A program made the position numbers and the translations under genes. DNA of 44,787 nucleotides from Acidimicrobiia bacterium. Lineage in GTDB: Bacteria; Actinomycetota; Acidimicrobiia; Spongiisociales; ZC4RG35. Each line of letters opens with the position of its first letter. The stretch's first letter is position 1. Below, in pieces: positions 1 to 7,159 of the stretch. The stretch lies in the NCBI GenBank assembly GCA_025928935.1, contig JAICNB010000020.1, positions 1 to 44,787 on the forward strand, written 5' to 3'. The notes beneath the pieces are model-generated. The model was given only the letters and a program-made list of their open reading frames with translations, was not told where the DNA came from and searched no databases.

Positions 1-55
1 GCTGCTCGATCCAGGCCCTCAGGTTGCCGAGTATCTGAAAGGTGACCGTGCTCAC
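1..55 (-). CDS. Possible 5' end of a gene leaving the window (BTAD/SARP-like N-terminus?)
   Basis: A GTG at 55-53 opens a frame that stays open to the window edge and reads VSTVTFQILGNLRAWIEQ. The pattern V-x-F-x-I-L-G-x-L resembles the first strand of the winged-helix domain in actinobacterial BTAD/SARP regulators. Only 18 residues are visible and the upstream GAGG is a weak ribosome binding site, so both the gene and the family are tentative. Confidence 0.25.
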   Translation of the reverse strand, partial: MSTVTFQILGNLRAWIEQ

Positions 56-103
56 CGCCGCCTCGCAAGATACCCGTGGCCACGGATGGGGTGTCGCTGT
101 CGC

Positions 104-412
104 TCACTCAGACAGGCTCGACGCCCCGTAGCGGAACTGGACCATGTCGGCGGCACGCTGCTGCTGAGCGATCGACGGGTCGGACACGGAACTGGACAGG
201 CTCGACGCCCCATAACGGAACTCGACCATGTCGGCGGCACGCTGCGTGGCGTCGGGAGCCGTACCGGTGGCGGCCGACTCGACGGCTCTTCCCAGCCCGA
301 ATCCGACGACCAGGGCCACGACCCCGACACCGACACGGAGGTAGCCCCCGATTCTCCCCGAGTGGCCCTCGTGCTCGAACCCACCGACTGCCTGCTTCTC
401 GATAGCGGTCAT
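104..412 (-). CDS. Small single-pass membrane protein with a duplicated C-terminal motif
   Basis: Not a family I recognise. The 102-residue product has a short polar N-terminus, one hydrophobic segment at about residues 22-41 (Gly/Val rich, likely membrane anchor), and a tail holding the same 17-residue motif twice: QRAADMVEFRYGASSLS at 57-73 and QRAADMVQFRYGASSLS at 85-101, one residue different. The start at 412 is chosen over an ATG ten codons upstream because a strong GAGAGGAGG ribosome binding site lies just before it. It stands alone on the minus strand downstream of the AlkB-like gene, separated by about 107 bases that contain a hairpin. By the usual orientation rule the repeated tail would face outside the membrane, but this is inference. 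Confidence 0.7.
   Translation of the reverse strand: MTAIEKQAVGGFEHEGHSGRIGGYLRVGVGVVALVVGFGLGRAVESAATGTAPDATQRAADMVEFRYGASSLSSSVSDPSIAQQQRAADMVQFRYGASSLSE
111..244. repeat. Two-copy 50-bp direct repeat inside the small membrane protein gene
   Basis: Copies at 111-160 and 195-244 differ at 3 of 50 bases and are offset by 84 bp (28 codons), so the reading frame is preserved. The duplication encodes the repeated RAADMV(E/Q)FRYGASSLS motif. The high DNA identity suggests either a recent duplication or continuing gene conversion. Confidence 0.9.
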
Positions 413-432
413 CACCGCCTCCTCTCGTCTCA

Positions 433-451
433 GGACGGGCATCTCCCGTCC
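433..451 (-). promoter_or_regulatory. Perfect 7-bp hairpin in the leader of the small membrane protein gene
   Basis: GGACGGG (433-439) and CCCGTCC (445-451) form a perfect stem with a 5-base loop, about 20 bases before the start codon at 412. Farther upstream are three CTCTA-containing sites (474-481, 496-502, 507-511), two of them CTCTAGA. The hairpin could be a leader or attenuator structure; no promoter is obvious to me. Confidence 0.4.
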
Positions 452-519
452 GAGCTCAAGGTCGCGGAATGTCCTCTAGAGCCTCTTCGGACGCGCTCTA
501 GATTCGCTCTATGACGATT

Positions 520-1122
520 TCAGTCGTAGGAGTGCCTGAACATGAGGGCGATGCGCGGTGGGGCGGCCGCGGTCTTGGGGACGGTGTGCTCCCACAGACG
601 CTGGCAGGCGCCACCCATCACGACCAAATCCCCTCGGCCCAGGTCGAAGCCGGTCGACTGGCCTCCCCCGCGCGGACGGATGAGAAAACGCCTCGGGCCG
701 CCGAGTGAGACGGTGGCCACGATCGAATGTGGCAGATCACGGGCGGTGCGATCGCCGTGCCAGGCCACGGAGTCGATCCCGGTGCGATACCAGCCGGCGC
801 TGACCCGATCCAACCTGGCCCCATAGCGCTCCGAGAGAACCTCGACGAGGTCGGGGATGATGGGATGCACCGTTGCATCGACCTGGCCAACAAGCCGCGG
901 CGTCTTGACCAACCTGTCGTACATCCGAACCTCGGGCTGCTCCCACTTCACCTCTTTGGTCAGGGAGTCGTAGAGCCGGGCATCACCCGCCAGCCAGCCC
1001 GGGACATAATCGAGCCAGGACTCCGCATCCAGATCGAGACGCTCGAGAGTCGAGAAGGCGGCGTCGGCCACCGGCTCGGTCTCGGCGAACAACGAGGGCT
1101 GCAAGGGCTCTACTGCGAACAT
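520..1122 (-). CDS. alkB: AlkB-family 2-oxoglutarate/Fe(II)-dependent dioxygenase
   Basis: Predicted to repair alkylated DNA (1-methyladenine or 3-methylcytosine type lesions) by oxidative demethylation, needing Fe(II) and 2-oxoglutarate. The 200-residue product carries the iron triad H122-x-D124 (in WHGD) and H179 (in LWEHTVPK), plus the 2-oxoglutarate-binding arginines R190 and R196 (in RIALMFR), all in the order typical of AlkB. The start at 1122 is preferred over an ATG ten codons upstream because a TAATAT -10 element (1135-1130) ends 7 bases before it, which suggests a leaderless or nearly leaderless transcript. That start codon sits within a perfect SOS box, so LexA control is likely. 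A YcaQ/AlkX DNA glycosylase lies about 4 kb away. Confidence 0.85.
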   Translation of the reverse strand: MFAVEPLQPSLFAETEPVADAAFSTLERLDLDAESWLDYVPGWLAGDARLYDSLTKEVKWEQPEVRMYDRLVKTPRLVGQVDATVHPIIPDLVEVLSERYGARLDRVSAGWYRTGIDSVAWHGDRTARDLPHSIVATVSLGGPRRFLIRPRGGGQSTGFDLGRGDLVVMGGACQRLWEHTVPKTAAAPPRIALMFRHSYD

Positions 1123-1129
1123 ATGTTCG
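1116..1129 (-). promoter_or_regulatory. LexA/SOS box overlapping the alkB start
   Basis: CGAACATATGTTCG is a perfect 14-bp palindrome matching the Gram-positive/actinobacterial SOS box CGAAC-N4-GTTCG. It lies between the alkB -10 element (TAATAT, 1135-1130) and the coding sequence and contains the ATG start (1122-1120). Bound LexA would block initiation directly. The family consensus is established; LexA binding here is inferred. Confidence 0.85.
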
Positions 1130-1190
1130 ATATTATCACGGGGAGAGCGCAAGCTTTGGGGTCGATCGGATCGGTTACCGTCTCGGATTC

Positions 1191-1655
1191 ATGAGTCACA
1201 AAGTCGCCATCGTGATGGGATCGGGCACCGACCGGCCGGTGATGGAGAAGGCTGCCGACACACTCGATTCCTTTGGGATCTCCAGCGTGGTCAGGGTCCT
1301 ATCCGCTCATAAGACTCCTGACGAGGCGATCGGGTTCGCCGCCACTGCGGCCGAGCAGGGGTTCGAGGTGATCATCGCCGGGGCGGGTAAAGCAGCCCAT
1401 CTCGCCGGGGTGATGGCGGCCAAGTCCCTGCTCCCGGTTATCGGCGTGCCTCTGAACGCCTCGCTCGACGGCATGGACTCCCTGCTCGCCACCGTGCAAA
1501 TGCCAACAGGGATCCCGGTGGCCACGGTGGCCATCGACGGGTCCACCAATGCAGCCCTGCTCGCGGTCGCAATCCTCGCCCTGGGTGACGACGATCTTCG
1601 CTCCAAGCTGGCCCAGTACCGCGCCGACCTCGCCGAGAAGACTCTGGCCGGGTAG
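1191..1655 (+). CDS. purE: N5-carboxyaminoimidazole ribonucleotide mutase (PurE class I)
   Basis: Purine biosynthesis: isomerises N5-CAIR to CAIR. The 154-residue protein shows the PurE landmarks in order: VMGSGTD near residue 10, SAHKTP near 43, [10 protein letters not shown] near 65, and [14 protein letters not shown] followed by NAALLAV near the C-terminus. This is the single-domain class I form, which normally works with PurK (N5-CAIR synthetase); no purK is present in this window. Two usual residues differ from the E. coli type: S-x-T-D instead of S-x-S-D, and AGAGKAAH instead of AGAGGAAH. A TACCGT -10 element ends 9 bases before the ATG, and I see no ribosome binding site, so the leader is very short. 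It diverges from alkB. Confidence 0.93.
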   Translation: MSHKVAIVMGSGTDRPVMEKAADTLDSFGISSVVRVLSAHKTPDEAIGFAATAAEQGFEVIIAGAGKAAHLAGVMAAKSLLPVIGVPLNASLDGMDSLLATVQMPTGIPVATVAIDGSTNAALLAVAILALGDDDLRSKLAQYRADLAEKTLAG

Positions 1656-1673
1656 GACCGGGCGATCCCGGTC
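1656..1673 (+). terminator. Hairpin just after purE
   Basis: GACCGGG (1656-1662), loop CGAT, CCCGGTC (1667-1673) form a perfect 7-bp GC-rich stem starting one base after the purE stop. There is no T-run after it, so it would be a weak or Rho-assisted terminator. Confidence 0.5.
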
Positions 1674-1700
1674 TGGATGATGCGAGAGGGGGATCTCATT

Positions 1701-1816
1701 TGCGCTGCAATGCCACGCTCTGAGACCAACGCCAAGCAGCGCGGTGAACCATCCGATGGTCGGCCCGGCCTCTGGGCTGCAGTACGTCGCCAGTAGACCG
1801 ACGCCATGCAGCGCGG
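1701..1816. repeat. Two diverged 44-bp direct repeats between purE and the acyl-CoA dehydrogenase gene
   Basis: The longest gene-free stretch (1656-1890) contains two copies of a 44-bp unit (1701-1744 and 1773-1816), 72 bp apart and roughly three-quarters identical. The last 22 bases of each unit match best, for example ACGCCAAGCAGCGCGG against ACGCCATGCAGCGCGG. Unit 1 is bounded by the inverted repeat GCGCTGC (1702-1708) / GCAGCGC (1736-1742); unit 2 keeps it imperfectly. I see no gene here. A TACCAT -10 element for the next gene lies at 1876-1881. Confidence 0.55.
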
Positions 1817-1890
1817 ACAAGTATGGGACTCGGGACGGCGACTTTTCTGACTCTGTAGAGGGACGGGCACTCCGATACCATCGGTCCGTC

Positions 1891-3075
1891 ATGAGTGACA
1901 TCTCCTTCGAGCGCCCTGATCCAAGGGACTTCCTCGACATCGACTCACTCCTTTCCGAGGAGGAGATCATGTTGCGGGACGCGGTCCGGACCTATGTGCG
2001 AAAAGAGATCGTCCCCAACGTCGGCGATTGGTGGGAGGAAGGCGAGCTCCCTTCCGACGCGCTCGCCAAGGCTTTCGGTGACATCGGGCTGCTCGGCATG
2101 CATCTGGAGGGGTACGGGTGCGCCGGCACCTCCGCCACCGCGTACGGTCTCGCTTGTCTCGAGCTGGAGGCGGGCGACTCCGGGATCCGATCGTTCGTCT
2201 CGGTCCAGGGCTCGCTCGTCATGTTCCCGATCTGGAAGTTCGGCTCCGAGGAACAGAAGGAGACATGGCTGCCCCGCATGGCCAAGGGCGAGGTGATCGG
2301 CTGCTTCGGGCTCACCGAGCCGGACTCGGGGTCTGACCCCGCCTCGATGCGCACGAACGCCAGTCGTGACGGAGGTGATTGGCTGATCAACGGCACCAAG
2401 ATGTGGATCACCAACGGGTCGATCGCCGATGTGGCGGTGGTGTGGGCCCGCACCGATGAAGGTGTGCGCGGGTTCATCGTCCCCACCGACACGCCCGGTT
2501 TCTCGGCGCCTGAGATCAAGAAGAAGGCATCACTCCGGGCCTCGGTCACCTCGGAGCTGATCCTCGAAGATGTTCGAGTGCCGGACGATTTCGTGCTTCC
2601 GGGCGTGTCGTCGATGCGTGGGCCGTTGTCCTGTCTCAACGAGGCCCGGTTCGGGATCGCCTTCGGCGCGATCGGCGCGGCGCGCGCTTGTTACGAGTCG
2701 GCTCTCGACTACTCGATCGAGCGGCACCAGTTCGACCGCCCGATCGCCTCCTTCCAGCTGACCCAGAAGAAGCTGGTCGAGATGATGGTGGCGGTGCAAC
2801 GGGGGACGCTATTGGCCCTGCATCTCGGACGGCGCAAGGACGATGGAAAGCTGACCCCGGAGCAGGTCAGCTTTGGCAAGTTCGACAACGTGCGCAACGC
2901 CCTGGAGGTGGCAAGGACCGCCCGGTCCATCCTCGGCGCCAATGGGATCACCCTCGAGTACCCGGTGTTCCGCCATATGGCCAACCTGGAGACCGTCTAC
3001 ACCTACGAAGGCACCAACGAGATCCACTCTCTGGTCATGGGCCAGGCCATCACCGGCCTGAACGCCTTCACCTGA
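1891..3075 (+). CDS. gcdH: Acyl-CoA dehydrogenase, glutaryl-CoA dehydrogenase type
   Basis: Flavoprotein expected to oxidise and decarboxylate glutaryl-CoA to crotonyl-CoA (lysine/tryptophan or dicarboxylate degradation). The 394-residue product follows glutaryl-CoA dehydrogenase closely: YGCAGTSATAYGL near 75, R100 in SGIRSFVSVQ (the arginine that contacts the glutaryl carboxylate in characterised enzymes), GCFGLTEPDSGSDP, WITNGSIADV, SLRASVT, and the catalytic base E373 in TYEGTNEIH. The ATG at 1891 is preferred over upstream in-frame starts because it matches the family N-terminus and follows TACCAT (1876-1881) by 9 bases. The next gene begins 7 bases after the stop, so the two are probably co-transcribed. 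Confidence 0.87.
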   Translation: MSDISFERPDPRDFLDIDSLLSEEEIMLRDAVRTYVRKEIVPNVGDWWEEGELPSDALAKAFGDIGLLGMHLEGYGCAGTSATAYGLACLELEAGDSGIRSFVSVQGSLVMFPIWKFGSEEQKETWLPRMAKGEVIGCFGLTEPDSGSDPASMRTNASRDGGDWLINGTKMWITNGSIADVAVVWARTDEGVRGFIVPTDTPGFSAPEIKKKASLRASVTSELILEDVRVPDDFVLPGVSSMRGPLSCLNEARFGIAFGAIGAARACYESALDYSIERHQFDRPIASFQLTQKKLVEMMVAVQRGTLLALHLGRRKDDGKLTPEQVSFGKFDNVRNALEVARTARSILGANGITLEYPVFRHMANLETVYTYEGTNEIHSLVMGQAITGLNAFT

Positions 3076-3082
3076 CGCCGCT

Positions 3083-4207
3083 TTGGTCGAGACCGCGACC
3101 CTGATCATCGGAGCAGGACCTGCCGGTCTGGCCGTGGCGGGGCGGTTGCGCCAGGCCGGTCTCGACTTCGTCATGATCGAAAAGTCGGACCGGGTTGGGG
3201 ACTCCTGGCACCGCCACTACGACCGTCTCCACCTCCACACCGTCAAGCAGCTTTCCCACCTGCCCGGGCTCGGGTTTCCCGACGACTACCCCCGATATGT
3301 CCCCAGACGCCAGCTCGCCGACTACTACGCCGTCTACGCCCGAACGTTCTCGATAGAGCCTCGATTCGGAGAAGAGGCGCAAGAGGTGCGGAAGTCCGAT
3401 GGCAGGTGGCTGACCACGACCGGTACCGGTCTCGCCATCCTGTCCGACAACGTCGTCATCGCCACCGGGCTCAATCAGGCTCCCTTCCAGCCTCCCTACC
3501 CGGGAGCGGAGGCATTCACGGGGCGACTCGTCCACTCCAAGGCGTATCGCAATGCCGAGCCCTTCGCCGATGAGTCGGTGTTGGTGGTGGGAATGGGGAA
3601 CACCGGGGCGGAGATAGCGCTCGACCTGAGCGAGGCGGGAGTCGAGACATCGATTTCGGTCCGAGGCCCGGTCAACATCGTCCCTCGCGACCTGCTGGGG
3701 CGACCAACGCAGCTCACCGCCCGGATGCTGGCCCGGCTTCCCGTGGATCTCGGCGATCGCATCGGGACGTTGCTGCGCAGGATGACAGTCGGTGACCTCA
3801 CCGAGTACGGGATCGCCACACCCGAGATCGCGCCCCTGGCCCAGCTTCGGGAGCGAGGCAAGACGCCGGTGATAGACGTGGGGACGGTCGTCGCCATAAA
3901 GGAAGGCCGCATCACGGTTCGGCCCGCAATCGACCACTTCGGGTCGGACCGGGTGGGGTTCACCGATGGCAGCGAAGGCTGGTACGACTCGGTGATCCTC
4001 GCCACCGGCTATCGGCCGATGCTCGACGGCCTGCTCCCCGACGGACAGGCTCTGCTCGACGAGAAAGGACTACCTCGCGACGTGGCCGGCGATGGCGCAC
4101 ACCGTGGCCTGTTCTTCGTCGGCTTCGACAACCACCGTCCGGGCGGAGTCCTGGGCACCGTGGTCGAGGAGTCGGCGCAGGTCGTCGATCGGATCAAGCG
4201 GAGCTGA
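3083..4207 (+). CDS. YUCCA-like FAD/NADPH-dependent monooxygenase
   Basis: Class B flavin monooxygenase-like enzyme of 374 residues. It has an FAD-binding GAGPAG at residues 10-15, then the stretch YDRLHLHT...FPDDYPRYVPRR, which resembles plant YUCCA enzymes (indole-3-pyruvate to auxin) and their bacterial relatives, an ATG motif (VIATGLNQAP), a second nucleotide site VVGMGNTGAE near 170 for NADPH, and a late ATGYRP motif. The substrate cannot be told from sequence. TTG at 3083 is the only start that keeps the FAD strand; it has no clear ribosome binding site and probably relies on coupling to the dehydrogenase gene ending 7 bases before. The 3' end overlaps the convergent glycosylase gene by 14 bases. 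Confidence 0.75.
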   Translation: MVETATLIIGAGPAGLAVAGRLRQAGLDFVMIEKSDRVGDSWHRHYDRLHLHTVKQLSHLPGLGFPDDYPRYVPRRQLADYYAVYARTFSIEPRFGEEAQEVRKSDGRWLTTTGTGLAILSDNVVIATGLNQAPFQPPYPGAEAFTGRLVHSKAYRNAEPFADESVLVVGMGNTGAEIALDLSEAGVETSISVRGPVNIVPRDLLGRPTQLTARMLARLPVDLGDRIGTLLRRMTVGDLTEYGIATPEIAPLAQLRERGKTPVIDVGTVVAIKEGRITVRPAIDHFGSDRVGFTDGSEGWYDSVILATGYRPMLDGLLPDGQALLDEKGLPRDVAGDGAHRGLFFVGFDNHRPGGVLGTVVEESAQVVDRIKRS

Positions 4208-5375
4208 GCGCGGAGGCGAGGTCCCCATTTGGGTCGACCCGAACCTCGCCGAGTTCGAGCCAGGAAGCAACGGCCTCCAGTTCGGCCCGCAACTCACGGC
4301 CCACCTGCACGCGATCGACGTCTGGCTCGGCGAAGGCACCCCTGACCAGGAGAGCGCCCGCCTTGCGATCGGTCTTCAGATCGACCCTCGCCACCAGGTC
4401 ACCATCGAGGAGGAAAGGAAGCACGTAATAACCGTAAACGCGCTTTGGCTCGGGCACATAGATCTCGATGCGGTAGTGGAAGTCCCACATCCGCTCGACC
4501 CGATCCCGGAACCAGATGAGGTTGTCGAACGGTGACAGCAAGGCGCGGCCCTCCACCCTCCTCGGCAAGGTTGCGTCCGGATGGAGATAGGCCGTCCGAC
4601 CCCAGCCCTCGACCTCGACCTCGACCAATTCGCCCGCCCCGGCCAGGGCCTCGATCAACGGCCGGGCCTCGGGCATCCTGATGCGCGGATAGTCGGCGAT
4701 GTCGGCGGCGGTGGCCACTCCCATCGACCCGGCAGCCCGGAGGAGGAGCAGCGACTGGGCCTCCTCCCGATCGAGATCACCCGCTTCGTAGTGCTCCGCC
4801 GGGATGACCCGCTCGCTCAGGTCGTACATCCGGATGAAGTTGCGGCGATGAGCCGTGCTGACTTTCCCACCCATGAACAGGGCTTCCAGCGCTACTTTTC
4901 CCTTCGACCATCCCCACATCGAAGTGCCATCCCGCTCCCCCGGGTCGTGGAGCTCGGCCGTCTTCAGCGGGCCCCGCTCGCGCACCTGGGCCAGGACCTC
5001 GGCCAGATACTCGGGATGCTCGTGACGGATCCGTTCCAGCCGCTCCCAGTTGAACGTGCCATTCATCCGCCACCGCCAGAGGGGGTGATCCCGGGTCGGG
5101 ATGAGAGATGCCTCATGACCCCAGTACTCGAACATCTCACCCGAGCCCCAGAGCCAGGCATCGAGGGCGGCTCGGTCGTAACCGCCCAAACGAGCGAAGA
5201 AGGGCATGTAGTGGCTGCGGCTGAAGACGTTGACCGAGTCGAGTTGGACGAGCCCGATCCGATCCACCACGCGTCGGAAGTGCCGGACGTCGATCCGTCC
5301 GCCCGGACGAGGGTCGGTGAACCCCTGAGCGGCCAGGGCATAACGACGAGCCTGATCGAGGGTGAGCCTGCGCAT
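4194..5375 (-). CDS. ycaQ: YcaQ/AlkX-type DNA glycosylase (winged-helix, interstrand-crosslink family)
   Basis: Predicted DNA glycosylase of the HTH_42 superfamily, whose members remove alkylated bases and unhook interstrand crosslinks. The 393-residue protein has the catalytic Q-hydrophobic-D motif (Q44-L-D46 in GLVQLDSVNVF) that marks the AlkX/YcaQ branch, whereas AlkZ enzymes have Q-x-Q. It also has the family stretches SRSHYMPFFARLG and, near the C-terminus, SPFDNLIWFRDR followed by HYRIEIYVPEPKRVYGYYVLP. A TAGGTT -10 element (5389-5384) lies 8 bases before the ATG. It diverges from purB across a 63-base spacer and converges on the flavoprotein gene. Confidence 0.85.
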   Translation of the reverse strand: MRRLTLDQARRYALAAQGFTDPRPGGRIDVRHFRRVVDRIGLVQLDSVNVFSRSHYMPFFARLGGYDRAALDAWLWGSGEMFEYWGHEASLIPTRDHPLWRWRMNGTFNWERLERIRHEHPEYLAEVLAQVRERGPLKTAELHDPGERDGTSMWGWSKGKVALEALFMGGKVSTAHRRNFIRMYDLSERVIPAEHYEAGDLDREEAQSLLLLRAAGSMGVATAADIADYPRIRMPEARPLIEALAGAGELVEVEVEGWGRTAYLHPDATLPRRVEGRALLSPFDNLIWFRDRVERMWDFHYRIEIYVPEPKRVYGYYVLPFLLDGDLVARVDLKTDRKAGALLVRGAFAEPDVDRVQVGRELRAELEAVASWLELGEVRVDPNGDLASALSSA

Positions 5376-5398
5376 CGGGAGGCAACCTAACGGAGGTA

Positions 5399-5417
5399 GC
5401 GGACAACCCTTGTCCGC
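5399..5417. promoter_or_regulatory. Perfect palindrome in the ycaQ/purB divergent promoter
   Basis: GCGGACAA (5399-5406), CCC, TTGTCCGC (5410-5417): perfect 8-bp arms around a 3-base centre, 21 bases before the purB start and 23 bases before the ycaQ start. Shape and place suit a dimeric regulator's operator. The regulator is unknown. Confidence 0.5.
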
Positions 5418-5438
5418 GGCCTGCCATCATCAACCGAC

Positions 5439-6737
5439 GTGATCGAGCGTTACACCCTGCCCGAGATGGCCGCCATCTGGTCGGAGCAACGCAAGCTCGA
5501 GCTGTGGAAGGAGGTCGAGACCCTCTCTCTCGAGGGTTGGGAGGGTCAGGGCAAGGTCCCTTCCGGAGTTGCTGCGGCAACACGTGAAGCCGACTGCCCG
5601 AGCGTGGAGGAGGTGGCCGAGCGGGAGAAGGTGACCAACCACGATCTGGCCGCCTTCGTCGATCTGCTCGGTGAGAAGGCCGGGGGCGAGGCGGCGGGCT
5701 GGGTCCATTACGGGCTCACCTCCTCCGATGTTCTGGACACCGCGGGAGGGGTGCAACTGGCCGAGTCGGCCGATCTGCTCCTCGACGTCTTGGCGGCCCT
5801 CTTCGAGACGGTCAAAGCCAGGTCGGAGGAGCATCAACACACATTCATGGTGGGCCGGACCCACGGCATCTGGGCAGAGCCGACCACCTTCGGCTTGAAG
5901 CTGGCCGGATGGGCCTTCGAATTGGCACGGGACCACGCCCGCCTCGTGCAGGCACGTGACATGGTGGCGGTGGGGAAGATATCGGGTGCGGTTGGCACAT
6001 ACGCCCATGTCCCGCCCGAGGTCGAGCAGCACGTGTGTGTGGCTCTTGGTCTCGAGCCGGAGCCGGCCTCGACCCAGGTCACGGCGAGGGACCGCCACGC
6101 CCAGTACCTGCAGACGATCGCACTGCTCGGTGCCTCGATCGAGCGGATGGCGACTGAGATCCGTCACCTGCAGCGTTCCGAGGTGGCGGAGGTGAGAGAA
6201 GCCTTCGGCTCCGGTCAGAAGGGCTCCTCGGCGATGCCCCACAAGCGGAACCCGATCATGTCGGAGCGCATGACCGGCATGGCCCGCTTGCTGCGGGGCT
6301 ACGCCCAGGTCGGGCTGGAAGACGTCGCCTTGTGGCACGAGCGCGACATCTCCCACTCGTCGGCGGAGAGGGTCGTGCTGCCCGACGCCTCGATCGCCCT
6401 CCACTACATGCTGGTCAAGTTCAACGCCCTGGTCCGCGATCTGGTCGTGGATGCGGACCGGATGACCGCCAATCTGGACGCGACCCGGGGCCTTGTCTTC
6501 AGCCAGGCGGTCCTGCTGACGCTGGTGGACAAGGGTCTCAGCCGTGACGAGGCATATCGGATCGTGCAAGGCCACGCCATGAGGGCCTGGGACAGTGGAA
6601 AGAGCCTGCACGACCTGTTGGCGGCCGACCCTTCGTTAGGTCTCGGCGACGAGGAACTGGCGTCGTGCTTCTCCCTCGAAAAGGTCGGGGCATCGGCCCG
6701 GGTGGTATTCGACCGTCTCGGCGATCTGAATCTCTAA
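5439..6737 (+). CDS. purB: Adenylosuccinate lyase
   Basis: Acts twice in purine synthesis: cleaves SAICAR to AICAR, and adenylosuccinate to AMP, releasing fumarate each time. The 432-residue protein carries the fumarase/aspartase signature GSSAMPHKRNPI at about residues 260-271, with the mobile-loop catalytic serine, and the upstream GRTHGIWAEPTTFGLK and HYGLTSSDVLDTA segments of the active site. The GTG at 5439 gives the normal N-terminus (VIERYTLPEMAAIW). No ribosome binding site is evident, so a leaderless or short-leader mRNA is likely. A perfect palindrome lies upstream. The stop overlaps the end of the convergent thioesterase gene by 4 bases. Confidence 0.95.
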   Translation: MIERYTLPEMAAIWSEQRKLELWKEVETLSLEGWEGQGKVPSGVAAATREADCPSVEEVAEREKVTNHDLAAFVDLLGEKAGGEAAGWVHYGLTSSDVLDTAGGVQLAESADLLLDVLAALFETVKARSEEHQHTFMVGRTHGIWAEPTTFGLKLAGWAFELARDHARLVQARDMVAVGKISGAVGTYAHVPPEVEQHVCVALGLEPEPASTQVTARDRHAQYLQTIALLGASIERMATEIRHLQRSEVAEVREAFGSGQKGSSAMPHKRNPIMSERMTGMARLLRGYAQVGLEDVALWHERDISHSSAERVVLPDASIALHYMLVKFNALVRDLVVDADRMTANLDATRGLVFSQAVLLTLVDKGLSRDEAYRIVQGHAMRAWDSGKSLHDLLAADPSLGLGDEELASCFSLEKVGASARVVFDRLGDLNL

Positions 6738-7141
6738 CCCGACGGGCTGACGTGGACGGTTCCGGTGAACAAGGCGACGATGCGCCCATCATCCCGGGTG
6801 ACGTCGACCCGATAGGTGCCCAGAGTCCGGCCCCGCGAGGTCTCTGTCGCCGAAGCCACCAGCCGGTCGCCCGGCTTGGAAGGGGCGGTGAGCACGAGAT
6901 GGGCATCGATCGCCACCGCTCGGTCCCCGGCGTTGTTCGAGGCCAGCGAGAAGGCGCAGTCGGCCAGCGAGAAGACCATGCCCCCGTGGCCAACCCCGAG
7001 GAAGTTGACGTGGGACTCACCGACGTCGAGCCCGACCACGATCTCGTCGTCGGTGACCGAGACCAACTCGACCCCTAGAGCGCCGGCATATCGGTCCGCG
7101 GCCAGAAGCTCCGCGACACGCGACTGAGAGAACCCCGACAC
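6734..7141 (-). CDS. PaaI-like hotdog-fold thioesterase
   Basis: A 135-residue hotdog protein likely to hydrolyse an acyl- or aryl-CoA thioester. It has the PaaI signature HVNFLGVGHGGMVFSLADCAF, containing the HGG loop and the acidic residue in LADCAF used by this family. The GTG at 7141 is chosen because the residues before it in the longer open frame are arginine/proline-rich, unlike the family, and run through an intergenic palindrome. No phenylacetate pathway genes are nearby, so the substrate is open. It lies between purB (convergent, 4-base overlap) and purC (divergent). Confidence 0.8.
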   Translation of the reverse strand: MSGFSQSRVAELLAADRYAGALGVELVSVTDDEIVVGLDVGESHVNFLGVGHGGMVFSLADCAFSLASNNAGDRAVAIDAHLVLTAPSKPGDRLVASATETSRGRTLGTYRVDVTRDDGRIVALFTGTVHVSPSG

Positions 7142-7159
7142 CGTCGGCACCCTAGGTGT

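Noticed and set aside
111-244. CRISPR-like repeat
   Set aside because: There are only two copies, 50 bases long, inside a coding frame with a codon-multiple offset and no cas genes; a protein-motif duplication explains it.
1744-1890. N-terminal extension of the acyl-CoA dehydrogenase
   Set aside because: The 49 extra residues have no family counterpart and are read from the repeat-containing spacer and promoter.
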